Part shown: one piece after another, positions 1 through 8,216 of the stretch
Numbering within the stretch: position 1 is the first letter of the stretch
Layout of the letters: every line of letters begins with the position of its first letter
DNA from: JBBRHQ01 sp963720735
Lineage (GTDB): Bacteria; Actinomycetota; Thermoleophilia; Solirubrobacterales; 70-9
NCBI GenBank assembly: GCA_963720735.1
Contig: CAVRGL010000001.1
Coordinates: forward strand, 248,001-312,000
Direction of reading: 5' to 3'
DNA length: 64,000 nt
Notes under the pieces: model-generated
Told to the model about the DNA's origin: nothing
The model's input: the letters and a program-made list of their open reading frames with translations, nothing else
Databases searched by the model: none
Position numbers and translations under genes: made by a program

Positions 1-451
1 TCGATGCCGTGTAGGAGATCTGCGAGACGGCCGCTCCCATCACCGCGACGAAGGAGGCCGTGTTGACGACCGAGCCGCCCCCGGCGTCGAGCAGGTGGGG
101 AATGCCGTGCTTGCAGCAGAGGAAGACGCTGCGCAGGTTCACGTCCTGGACCCGCTGCCACGCCTCCAACGTGGTCTCCAGGACCGACGTGTCGTCGTTC
201 GGGTTGATGCCGGCGTTGTTGAAGAGGACATCGATGTGGCCGAGCTCACGGCGCGCCTGCGCATACATGTCGCGCACCTGCTCCTCGTCGCTGACGTCGG
301 CCTGGATTGCGAGCTCCCCGGCGGCGCCGGAGTCGAGGTCGACGCCGACCACGGTCGCCCCCTCCTCGGTGAACAGCTCAGCCGTCGCGGCGCCGATCCC
401 GCTCGCGGCCCCGGTGATCACGCAGACCTTTCCCTCGAGTCGTCCGGCCAC
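1..451 (-). CDS. Short-chain dehydrogenase/reductase (SDR), 3' end beyond the window
   Basis: NAD(P)-dependent oxidoreductase of the classical SDR family; the substrate cannot be read from the sequence. About 150 codons are visible. The cofactor-binding motif TGAASGIG lies near residues 15-22, NNAG near residue 90, and the catalytic Ser in the VVNTAS stretch. The sequence leaves the window at SYTAS, just where the YxxxK catalytic pair begins, so the gene is cut by the window edge and is not necessarily broken. I chose the GTG at 449-451, five bases after the stop of the aldehyde dehydrogenase upstream, so the two are probably cotranscribed. The context suggests a role in oxidising or reducing an intermediate of amine catabolism. 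That role is inference. Confidence 0.88.
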   Translation of the reverse strand, partial: MAGRLEGKVCVITGAASGIGAATAELFTEEGATVVGVDLDSGAAGELAIQADVSDEEQVRDMYAQARRELGHIDVLFNNAGINPNDDTSVLETTLEAWQRVQDVNLRSVFLCCKHGIPHLLDAGGGSVVNTASFVAVMGAAVSQISYTAS

Positions 452-456
452 TGCGT

Positions 457-1824
457 TCAGCTCCCCTCGGTCGAGAAATAGACGTTCTTGACTTCCGTGT
501 AGGCATCGAGGGCGTCGGGGCCCAGCTCGCGTCCGATGCCCGACTGCTTGAAGCCGCCGAAGGGGGTCGAGACGCGCACCGAGCTGTTCGAGTTGATCGA
601 GATCACCCCGGTGTCGATCGCCCTGGCGACGCGTATCGCCCGGGCTCCGTCCCGGGTCCAGATCGACCCCGAGAGGCCGTAGATCGTCTCGTTGGCGATC
701 CTCACCGCCTCCTCCTCGCCCTCGAACGGGATCACGCAGGCGACCGGACCGAAGATCTCCTCCGATGCGGCGCGATCGGAGTTGGCGACCGGGGAGAGCA
801 CGGTCGGCGCGAACCAGTAGCCGGGCCCGTCCGGAGCCGAGCCCCGGAAGGCGACCGGGGCGTCCGCGGGGACGAAGGAGGCGACCGTCTCCAGCTGGTC
901 GGCCGAGATCAGCGGTCCCATCTGGGTCGACTCGCGCAGCGGATCGCCGACCTCGATCGCGCTCACCGCCGCCTCGAGCGCTCCCATGAAGCGGTCCATC
1001 GCGGAGCGCTCGACCAGGATCCGCGAGCGGGCGCAGCAGTCCTGGCCGGAGTTGGCGAACACAGCCCCCGGGGCGGCCGCGGCAGCCGCCTCGAGGTCGG
1101 CGTCCGCGAAGATCAGGTTGGCCGACTTGCCGCCAAGCTCGAGCGTCACCCGCTTGATCGTCGCCGCGGCGCCGGCGGCGATGACACGGCCAACCGCGGT
1201 GGAGCCGGTGAAGGCGATCTTGGCGACGTCGGGGTGCTCGACCATGCGGTTGCCGCAGACGCGGCCTGGTCCGGCGACGACGTTGAGGACACCCTCCGGG
1301 ATTCCCGCCTCGAGGGCGATCTTCTCCAGCTCGAGCGCGGTCAGCGGGGTCAGCTCGGCGGGTTTCAGCACGATCGTGTTGCCCGCCGCCAGCGCCGGCG
1401 CCGCCTTCCAGGAGGCGATCACCAGGGGGAAGTTCCAGGGAACGATCAGCCCGACGACGCCGAGCGGCTCGCGGAAGGTCATGTCCACTCCACCGGCGAC
1501 CGGGATCGTCTGCCCGAGCAGCCGCTCGACCCCGCCCGCGTAGTAGCGGTAGGTCTGCGCGACCATCTCCATCTCCCCGCGGGCATCGGCGATCGGCTTG
1601 CCGGCGTTTCGCGCCTCCAGGCGGGCCAGGCCCTCGCCGCGTTCGGCGAGCAGGTCGGCGAGACGGTGAAGGAGCGCCGCCCGCTCGCCGGGTGCCATCG
1701 CTCGCCAGCCCGGGAACGCCGACTTGGCGGCGGCGACCGCTTCATCGACCTCCTCGACCCCGGCCCGGGGGACCTCGGCCATCACCTGCTCCGTGGCGGG
1801 CTCCAATATCTGAAGGGAACTCAC
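457..1824 (-). CDS. puuC: Aldehyde dehydrogenase, probably gamma-(glutamyl)aminobutyraldehyde dehydrogenase type
   Basis: NAD(P)+-dependent aldehyde dehydrogenase (ALDH superfamily), 455 residues. It shows the usual landmarks: PWNFP in the coenzyme domain, FTGSTAVG, the general-base Glu in ELGGKS, the nucleophile region GQDCCARSR, and EEIFGPV towards the C-terminus. In Puu-type polyamine breakdown such an enzyme oxidises the aldehyde made from gamma-glutamylputrescine, which fits the PuuA- and PuuD-like neighbours. The reading frame is open far upstream into puuD, but the GTG at 1822-1824 overlaps a TGA (GTGA) that closes the puuD frame expected from codon usage. I therefore treat this as a separate protein and not a natural PuuD-ALDH fusion. 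The substrate is inferred from the neighbours. Confidence 0.88.
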   Translation of the reverse strand: MSSLQILEPATEQVMAEVPRAGVEEVDEAVAAAKSAFPGWRAMAPGERAALLHRLADLLAERGEGLARLEARNAGKPIADARGEMEMVAQTYRYYAGGVERLLGQTIPVAGGVDMTFREPLGVVGLIVPWNFPLVIASWKAAPALAAGNTIVLKPAELTPLTALELEKIALEAGIPEGVLNVVAGPGRVCGNRMVEHPDVAKIAFTGSTAVGRVIAAGAAATIKRVTLELGGKSANLIFADADLEAAAAAAPGAVFANSGQDCCARSRILVERSAMDRFMGALEAAVSAIEVGDPLRESTQMGPLISADQLETVASFVPADAPVAFRGSAPDGPGYWFAPTVLSPVANSDRAASEEIFGPVACVIPFEGEEEAVRIANETIYGLSGSIWTRDGARAIRVARAIDTGVISINSNSSVRVSTPFGGFKQSGIGRELGPDALDAYTEVKNVYFSTEGS

Positions 1825-2624
1825 GTGTTTGCCTCGACGTTTGCTCGTGCGCCGGAATGACTGCCCGGCACCTCCTCCGCTTCGCGTCCGGGGGTGCCGG
1901 GGTTTCCGGCGGGTATGGGGTCTCGCTGCTTCGACCAGGGCGCCGATCACCCGGCTGTTGACGTCCTCCTCGGGGTGCCAGAGGACACCGAGGACGAAGC
2001 CCTCGCCCGGCAGCTCGATCGCCTCGACGATCTCGTCGGCGAGCGACCAGCCGCTGACCGTCAGCCCCTCCCCCACCCTGTCCACCCCCTGGTGATGGTG
2101 GGACTTGACGGTGATCCGCTCGGCGCCGGCGGCACGCGCGGCGAGCGAGGAGGGCTCGAGCCGCACCTCGTGGTCGCCGAAGCTCCCCGGGGTGTGACGG
2201 TGGTCCTCGTGCCCGACCTGATCCGGCAGGTGCTGGTTGAGTGTCCCGCCGAGGGCGACGTTGAGCATCTGCATCCCGCGGCAGATCCCCAGCAGCGGCA
2301 TCCCCCGGTCGAGGGCCCGCCGGGCCAGGGCGAGCTCGAAGCGGTCGCGCTCGGGCCAGGTGCCCTTGGTCTCGGGGTGCCGCTCGGCGCCGTAGGTCTC
2401 GGGGTCAACGTCGGAGCCGCCGGCGAGGATCAGCCCGTCGATCCGCTCCAGCACCGGTCGGGGTCGTCGGGAACGGCGGCATCGGGCGGCAGCAGCAGCG
2501 CGACCGCGCCGGCGGCCTGAACCGCGGTGGCATAGGAGCGCGGCGCCATCGTCACCGTCTCCTCCCAGGCGCCCCAGCGGACCCGCTCGACCGCGGCGCA
2601 GATCCCGATCGCGGCGCCGCTCAC
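1821..2624 (-). CDS. puuD: Class I glutamine amidotransferase-like gamma-glutamyl hydrolase (PuuD type), frameshifted
   Basis: Hydrolase expected to release GABA from gamma-glutamyl-GABA. The visible pieces are an N-terminal IGICAAVERVRWGAW segment from the GTG at 2622-2624, then GLILAGGSDVDP, the nucleophile motif GICRGMQMLN, and the catalytic His-Glu pair in LWHPEED. The N-terminus and the rest are in different frames: one G appears missing near 2455 (after the codons for DDPDR). A second shift near 1930-1940 is needed to reach the TGA at 1821-1823, which overlaps the ALDH start. The start overlaps the stop of the upstream PuuA-like gene. All catalytic residues survive, so the shifts are more likely sequence errors than decay, although real inactivation cannot be excluded. 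Confidence 0.75.
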
Positions 2625-3950
2625 AGCCGCTCGAAGCCGCGGAAGTGCTCCCAGTCGGTGACGGCGGCCTCGAAGGCGTCGATCTCAACCTGGGCGCGGT
2701 TCAGGTAGTGGTCCATCACCTCGGGCCGAACGCCTCGCGCGCGACCTCGCTGGCGGCGAACAGGTCGCGGGAGTCGTAGATGTTGTGGGGAACCCGGGGA
2801 GCGTCGGAGGAATAGGCGTTGCCCTCCAGCGGGTCCTCCAAGGGCAGCTCGGCGTCGATCCCGTGCAGGCCCGCGGCGATCATCGCGCTCAGTGCGAGGT
2901 AGGGGTTGACGTCGGCGCCCGGGCAGGCGGTTCTCGACCCGCAGCGAGGGCCCGTGACCGACGACGCGCATCGAGCAGGTGCGGTTGTCGTTGCCCCAGG
3001 CGACCGCGGTCGGCGCGAAGGAGCCGGGAACGAAGCGCTTGTAGGAGTTGACGTGCGGCGCGTAGAGCAGGGTGAACTCCCGCAGGCAGGCGAGCTGGCC
3101 GGCGAGGAAGCGCTCGAACAGCTGGCGGTCGGCGCCGAAGGCGTTGGAGCCGTCCTTGCCGGCCAGCGAGCAGTGGATGTGGCACGAGTTGCCCTCGGCC
3201 TCGTTGAACTTGGCCATGAAGGTGATCGAGTAGCCCTCCTGGGCGGCGATCTCCTTGGCGCCGTTCTTGTAGATCGCGTGATCGTCGGCCTTGCGCAGGG
3301 CATCCCCGTAGCGGAAGTTGATCTCGTGCTGGCCGAGGTTGCACTCGCCCTTCGAGTTCTCGACCACCATCCCCGCCTCGCCCATCTCGTTGCGGATCCG
3401 CCGGATCAGCGGCTCGACCCTGGCGCTGCCGAGCAGCGAGTAGTCGATGTTGTAGAGGTTGGCCGGCTCGAGCTCGCGGAAGCCCTTCTTCCAGGCCTCC
3501 TCGTAGGAGTCGTTGAAGACGATGAACTCCAGCTCGGTCCCGGCGCATCGCGCTCAGGCCCCGCTCGGCGAGGCGGCTCAGCTGCCGGCGCAGGATCTGC
3601 CGCGGGGAGGCGACCACGTCGGCTCCGTCCTCCCACTGCAGGTCGGCCATCAGCATCACCGTCCCCTCGTGCCAGGGAACCGGCTGCAGGGTCTCGAGGT
3701 CCGGCTTCATCACGAAGTCGCCGTAACCCTGCTCCCAGGAGGACATCGCGTAGCCGCCGACCGTCTCCATGTCGACATCGACGGCCAGCAGGTAGTTGCA
3801 GCCCTCGGCGCCGTGCTCGAGGACCTCGTCGATGAAGTGCGAGGCGGTCAACCGCTTGCCCTGGAGCCGCCCCTCCATGTCGGCGATCGCGAGGAGCACG
3901 GTGTCGACCGTGCCCCCCGCGACTGCCTTCTTCAACTCATCGAGCGTCAC
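2621..3950 (-). CDS. puuA: Glutamine synthetase family gamma-glutamyl-amine ligase (PuuA/GlnA3-like), three frameshifts
   Basis: ATP-dependent ligase of the glutamine synthetase fold, about 443 codons once the frames are joined. It starts MTLDELKKAV at 3950. The recognisable blocks are ELEFIVF, NSKGECNLGQHEINFRYG, NSCHIHCSL and NPYLALSAMIAAG. The form HEINFRYGDALRKAD and the neighbouring puuD, ALDH and permease favour gamma-glutamylation of an amine such as putrescine or ethanolamine over ammonium assimilation. The frame changes near 3545, 2925 (an apparent extra G in a GGG run) and 2729 (an apparent missing C). Motifs are intact on both sides of each shift. The 3' end overlaps the puuD start. 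The exact amine substrate is unknown. Confidence 0.82.
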
Positions 3951-3991
3951 GCCCGAATTCTCTCACCACTCCTTCGTAGGTGGCGCGGTTG

Positions 3992-5599
3992 CTACGGCGC
4001 CTCGGGGAACGGTGGCGGGGGGCCGATCTCCTCGTCCACTTCGACCTCGCGGATCGGTCCCTGGAATGTCCGCCGGGCGCTGATCAACCACCAGAGGCCG
4101 ACCGCCGCGATCACGACCAACACCGTCAAAGGTGCGTAGTTGAAGAACTTCCAATCGAATGAGGAATCCCAGGGCACAGCCACGGGTGCCGTCGGCAGGC
4201 TGAAGATGATCACGCAGATGATCACCCAGATCACCGCCGCTGGATTGATCCACTTGTACTTCTTACCCAGCGTCCACGGTCCGGGAACGAAGCTGTCTCC
4301 CTGACGCCAACGCAGATAGACCGGAATCACGTAGGCGATGTAGAGGCCGATCACCGCAATCGAAACGACCGCGACGAATGCGTATGTGTAGTTGTTCTCG
4401 TCTCCGATCAGCGCCGGCAATGTGACGAGCCAGGCGATGAACGCCATGAACAGAACCGAGAAATGGGGGATTCGGTGGTGGTTCAGGCGGGTCCAGAGCC
4501 GGTGCCCGGGCACGGCGCGATCACGGGAGAACGCGTAGTTCATCCGCGAGGCGCTGGTGAGGCAAGACATCCCACAGAAGAGCTGCCCGACCGTCGCGAT
4601 CAGGATCACCATTTTCGCTGCCCAGGGATCGAGCGAGCTGTCGAAGATCGCCAGCGAAGAACCGAGACCGATACCGTTGGAAGCGTTGTTGACGAACCCG
4701 GTGTCAGTCGCCGCGAAGGTGATCGCCAGAAGCACGAGCCAGCCGATGACACCCGCCCAGAAGACCGATCTCCACACCCCCTTTGCGGCGCCGAGCGCAG
4801 CACCCTGCGTCTCCTCGCTGATGTGCGCCGAAGCGTCGTAGCCCGTTTGGGTGTACATCGTCAGCAGGAATCCGAGCGGCAGCACATAGAACCAGAACAT
4901 GCCCTGGCTGAAGCCCGAGTTGTTGATCGTGTGACCGAAGACGAAGCTGACGCTCTGGTGGTGGGAGGGCACGAAGATCAGGATCCCGATGATCACGGCG
5001 ACCCCGAGCACGTGCCAGCCGACGGAGATGTTGTTCATCATCGCCACCAGCGGCGAGGAGTAGATGTTGATCAGCGAGTGGATGATCAGGAACAGGGTGA
5101 ACAGGCCAAAGGTCTCGAGCAGCACGTGGCTCGCGTCGCCGAAGTTGACGAAACCGAGGTCGAGGCCGTAAAGGCTCAACAGGGCGTACGCGAACTGGGC
5201 CGAGGCATAGACGACCGAGGCGATGATCCCGACCAGGCCGATCAGGTTGAACCACCCGGTGAACCACCCCCACGCCTTGCCTCCGAGATCGGAGGACCAG
5301 TAGTAGATGCCACCCGCTGTCGGGTACCTTGAGACAAGCTCGGACATCGAGAACGCGACCAGCAGGATCAGCCCGCAGATGATCGGCCAGCCCCAGGAGA
5401 TCGCGATCGGTCCGCCGTTGTTCCAGGCGACGAAATAGGTCGTGAAGCAGCCGGCGAGGACCGAGATGATCGTGAACGAGATCGCGAAGTTGGAGAACGA
5501 GCTCCACGCCCGGTCCAGGGACTGCTTGTAGCCGAGCTCAGCTAGTCGTTTCTCGTCCGCATCGTGGAGCTCGACCGAACCCGATCCCGTTGCTTCCAT
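3992..5599 (-). CDS. APC-superfamily amino acid/amine permease
   Basis: Integral membrane transporter of 535 residues with about 12 hydrophobic helices, similar in layout to the amino acid/choline (GABA permease) branch of the APC superfamily. The N-terminus has the family-typical block LGYKQSLDRAWSSFSNFAISF before helix 1, then SELVSRYPTAGGIYYW in the helix 2-3 region, and TGYDASAHISEET in the middle. The start is ATG at 5597-5599, preceded by a GAGAGGAGAGG-type ribosome site. It lies 41 bases upstream of the PuuA-like gene in the same direction, so it probably imports the amine or amino acid degraded by the cluster. The C-terminus is acidic and proline-rich (EVDEEIGPPPPFPEAP). The substrate (GABA, putrescine or another amine) is inferred. 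Confidence 0.88.
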   Translation of the reverse strand: MEATGSGSVELHDADEKRLAELGYKQSLDRAWSSFSNFAISFTIISVLAGCFTTYFVAWNNGGPIAISWGWPIICGLILLVAFSMSELVSRYPTAGGIYYWSSDLGGKAWGWFTGWFNLIGLVGIIASVVYASAQFAYALLSLYGLDLGFVNFGDASHVLLETFGLFTLFLIIHSLINIYSSPLVAMMNNISVGWHVLGVAVIIGILIFVPSHHQSVSFVFGHTINNSGFSQGMFWFYVLPLGFLLTMYTQTGYDASAHISEETQGAALGAAKGVWRSVFWAGVIGWLVLLAITFAATDTGFVNNASNGIGLGSSLAIFDSSLDPWAAKMVILIATVGQLFCGMSCLTSASRMNYAFSRDRAVPGHRLWTRLNHHRIPHFSVLFMAFIAWLVTLPALIGDENNYTYAFVAVVSIAVIGLYIAYVIPVYLRWRQGDSFVPGPWTLGKKYKWINPAAVIWVIICVIIFSLPTAPVAVPWDSSFDWKFFNYAPLTVLVVIAAVGLWWLISARRTFQGPIREVEVDEEIGPPPPFPEAP

Positions 5600-5766
5600 G
5601 CGACCTCTCCTCTCAGACGACAGCCTGGAAATGGTCTGACTTGCCGACCAATAGCACGCAAAAGACTATGCCCCGCGGCGGACGGCAGTCAAGACGAATT
5701 TCCGCCGAAACGCGGAGATTGCAAGCAGGCAGGGTCCCGCCGAGCACAAAGGCGGCCTTCACGGGT

Positions 5767-6019
5767 ATGGCGTCCATCGAGTTCGGTCGGGCCGGCCCCG
5801 ACCAAGACCTCCGCGATAGGGCCGAACAATGCCACGCTTGAGGACAACATCCTCCCCGAACACCTCGGCGAGACGTATCACCACGCACGCGAAGGGTTCC
5901 GAAGGGCCTGGGCCCGTGCGATCGAGCCCTTGGAGGAGATCGACGGGGAGGTCGTCTTCTGCGTGTCGTTCCTCGACCGGGCGGATGCCCTGGGAGCCGC
6001 CGGGCTGCCGGGCGATTGA
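5767..6019 (+). pseudogene. Small hypothetical reading frame, apparently frameshifted; possible remnant
   Basis: This lies in the 464-base gap between the permease and the amine oxidase, on the opposite strand. An ATG at 5767 opens MASIEFGRAGPDQDLRDRAE, closing at 5841. The downstream part of the gap reads in another frame (TLEDNILPEHLGETYHHARE up to a stop at 6017-6019) with codon choice that looks coding (strong G/C third positions). Joined, they would make a protein of about 84 residues, with no family that I recognise. The frame further upstream (5600-5766) is less GC-biased and looks non-coding. It could be a decayed gene, a small gene hit by an indel, or chance. Confidence 0.3.
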
Positions 6020-6032
6020 CGCCGACCACAGA

Positions 6033-6077
6033 GGTGGGACCTTTCAGGTGCCTATGTGGCGCTTCAAAGGTCCCACC
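6033..6077 (-). terminator. Long inverted repeat at the 3' end of the amine oxidase gene
   Basis: A perfect 12-bp inverted repeat, GGTGGGACCTTT at 6033-6044 and AAAGGTCCCACC at 6066-6077, is separated by 21 bases. It includes the last codons and stop (6064-6066) of the amine oxidase gene. It may be a terminator or an mRNA 3'-end structure separating that gene from the permease operon; no T-tract follows, so the terminator reading is tentative. Confidence 0.45.
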
Positions 6078-7299
6078 CGGCCCGCGAGAGGAGTCCCTCG
6101 GCCGCCTCCTGGCCGCTGCGCAGGGCGCCCTCCATAAGACCGTGGTAGCGGCCGCCGAGGTGCTCACCGGCGAAGGCGAGCGGACCCAGCGGTTGCCGTA
6201 GCGGCTCGACCAGCTGCGGCGGCGGCGAGACCGAGTAGGCGGCACCGGCCCAGGGATCGTCGTCCCAGCGCGAGAGCACCGCCTCGCCGGGCTCCAGCTC
6301 GAGCTCGGGGCGCAGGCGGGCAAGCGACTCCAGCCAGCGCTCGGGGCCGGCCGCGACGCCGAGGTCCCGAAGCGCCGGCTCCGAGCCGCCGAAGCAGCTG
6401 ACCACCGCCATCGGCCGGCCGCCCTCGCCGGTCGCGGTCCAGGCCCAGTAGCGCTCCGGGACCGAGAGCACCGCGCTCGGCTCGACCGCTGAGCGCAGCG
6501 GCACGAGCAGCTTCGCCGCCTGACCGTAGGCGATCCCGCGCAGCGCCGCGCCCACCGGTTCCGGGAGGGCCTGCTCGAAGCTGATCTCGGCGGCGAGAGG
6601 CGCCGGGACCGCGACGATGCAGACATCGGCCTCGACCTCGCCCGCCACCGTCGCGATACGCACACCGTCGCTCCCCCAGGCGACCCGCCGGACGGGCTCG
6701 GAGAGCCGCAGCGCCGGCCCGAGCGGGCTCGCCAGCGCCTCGGCCAGGCCCTGGTTTCCGGCCCCCAGGCTCGAGGCCGGCTCGTCGCCGATGTAGGCGA
6801 CCCCGGCGAGGTCGGTGGCGGGGACGGCGTCCACCGGGCAGGCCGAGGAGATCTCCACCCGGGCGAGGATCGCCTCGCGGGCGGCGGGGTCGATCTCGAG
6901 CCGCGCCAGCAGCGCCGCCGCCGACTCGCGACCAGTCCCCCCGGGCCGCTCGAGCGCGTCCCCCACCGCCGCGACCGCGCGCTCGAAGGCCTCGGGGTCC
7001 ACCGGCGCGCCGCCGCGCGGCTCGCGACGGCCGTAGCGCATTCCCTTCTCGGCGATCTCCAGCCCGAACCGCTCGGCCATCTCGATCACCAGGGTGTTCC
7101 CCGGGAGGATGAACTCCGCCCCGAGCTCGATCACCGCCCCGTTCTCCAGGCGCCGCGAGCAGACGCGGCCACCGATCCGATCACGCGCCTCCAGCACGGT
7201 GACTTCGGCGCCCCCCTCACGGAGGCGGTCGGCCGCAGCGAGCCCCGCGAACCCGGCCCCGACCACGACGGCACGCAACCGCCCCGCCCCGCCCTCCAC
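6064..7299 (-). CDS. Flavin-containing amine oxidase (monoamine/putrescine oxidase family)
   Basis: FAD-dependent amine oxidase of 411 residues. It would deaminate an amine to the aldehyde, H2O2 and ammonia, feeding the aldehyde dehydrogenase downstream. The N-terminus has the dinucleotide-binding GAGFAGLAAADRL, followed by the second FAD contact LEARDRIGGRV. The C-terminus has the family FAD-contact block LAFAGEHLGGRYHGLMEGAL. There is no signal peptide, so it is cytoplasmic. GTG start at 7297-7299, one base after the stop of the GntR regulator gene, so the pair is cotranscribed. Polyamine oxidases, monoamine oxidases and tyramine oxidases share this architecture; putrescine is favoured only by context. 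Confidence 0.85.
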   Translation of the reverse strand: MEGGAGRLRAVVVGAGFAGLAAADRLREGGAEVTVLEARDRIGGRVCSRRLENGAVIELGAEFILPGNTLVIEMAERFGLEIAEKGMRYGRREPRGGAPVDPEAFERAVAAVGDALERPGGTGRESAAALLARLEIDPAAREAILARVEISSACPVDAVPATDLAGVAYIGDEPASSLGAGNQGLAEALASPLGPALRLSEPVRRVAWGSDGVRIATVAGEVEADVCIVAVPAPLAAEISFEQALPEPVGAALRGIAYGQAAKLLVPLRSAVEPSAVLSVPERYWAWTATGEGGRPMAVVSCFGGSEPALRDLGVAAGPERWLESLARLRPELELEPGEAVLSRWDDDPWAGAAYSVSPPPQLVEPLRQPLGPLAFAGEHLGGRYHGLMEGALRSGQEAAEGLLSRAGWDL

Positions 7300-7300
7300 C

Positions 7301-8011
7301 TCAGATCAGCCCGGCGAGGATGTGCTCCGTGCCCTCGATGTGCTCGCGGACCAGCTCGGCGGCGCCCGGCCCGTTGCCCTTGCGCAGCAGCTTCACCAGC
7401 GCCCGGTGCTGGTCGTTGGAGCGCGCCAGCACCTCTTCCGGGTGGGCGATCAGCGAGATCAGCCTGCTCATGTCCCCCTGAACCTCGGTCATCGCGGTGA
7501 CCAGCCGCGGAGAGCGCGAGGCCTCGGCGACGCCGATGTGGAAGCGGACGTCGGCCCTGCTGTACTCCTCGAACTCATCCGCCTCGGCCATCTTCTCGAC
7601 CAGCTCGTCGAGGCGGTCGAGATCTTCGGGGCGGGACCGTTCGGCAGCCAGGATCGCCGCCCCCGTCTCGATCGCCACGCGGTAGTCCAGCACCGCCCAT
7701 GCCTCCTCGCCGAGCGGCTCGGTCGCCTCCTCGCGCTCGCCTATCGGAGGCCTCTCGGCGACGAAGGTGCCGCCGCTGCGGCCCCGGACTGAGACCAGGT
7801 GGCCACTCTGCACGAGGGTGGTGAGCGCCTGTCGAAGGGTCGATCGGGAGATTCTCAGCTCTCTTGCCAGCTCGCGCTCGGCGGGCAGCTGGCTCCCCGG
7901 AGCGAGCAGGCCGACCCGGATAGCCGTACCCAGCCGCTCGACCGTCTCCTCGAATGTGGTCGGCGGGCGCACCGGCTTGAACACGGCCTCGAGCGCCACG
8001 TCCCTGGTCAT
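7301..8011 (-). CDS. GntR/FadR-family transcriptional regulator
   Basis: DNA-binding repressor or activator of 236 residues. The N-terminal winged helix has the GntR signature (GSQLPAERELARELRISRST, then LRQALTTL), roughly residues 35-75. The C-terminal all-helical FCD domain carries conserved His residues used for metal or ligand binding (RFHIGVAE and HRALVKLL). I use the ATG at 8009-8011; the frame also stays open upstream into the divergent promoter region. It heads the amine-catabolism genes and diverges from the type III glutamine synthetase, so it probably responds to an amine or its acid product. The effector is not known. Confidence 0.88.
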   Translation of the reverse strand: MTRDVALEAVFKPVRPPTTFEETVERLGTAIRVGLLAPGSQLPAERELARELRISRSTLRQALTTLVQSGHLVSVRGRSGGTFVAERPPIGEREEATEPLGEEAWAVLDYRVAIETGAAILAAERSRPEDLDRLDELVEKMAEADEFEEYSRADVRFHIGVAEASRSPRLVTAMTEVQGDMSRLISLIAHPEEVLARSNDQHRALVKLLRKGNGPGAAELVREHIEGTEHILAGLI

Positions 8012-8090
8012 CGTCCTACCGTAAGCGATGCTGCGCCACGACGCCCTCCCGGGGCCCTTGCAGAGGGGAGAAACGCAAAATGCGAACTTT

Positions 8091-8111
8091 GGACCTTCGT
8101 ACAAATGGTCC
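8091..8111. promoter_or_regulatory. Candidate GntR operator in the gntR/glnN divergent region
   Basis: The 205-base gap between the regulator and the type III glutamine synthetase holds an imperfect dyad, GGACC (8091-8095) and GGTCC (8107-8111), around TTCGTACAAAT. It lies near the centre of the divergent region where an autoregulatory FadR/GntR site would be expected. No binding evidence; low confidence. Confidence 0.3.
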
Positions 8112-8216
8112 TGGCCCTCGCATGGGTACGCTTCGAGCCGCCTTTCGTTGGGATGACTCGATTACCGCGTGCCCGGTCCCGGGCGCGCTGCTCTATGTAG
8201 GAGGCTTGACACCGGA

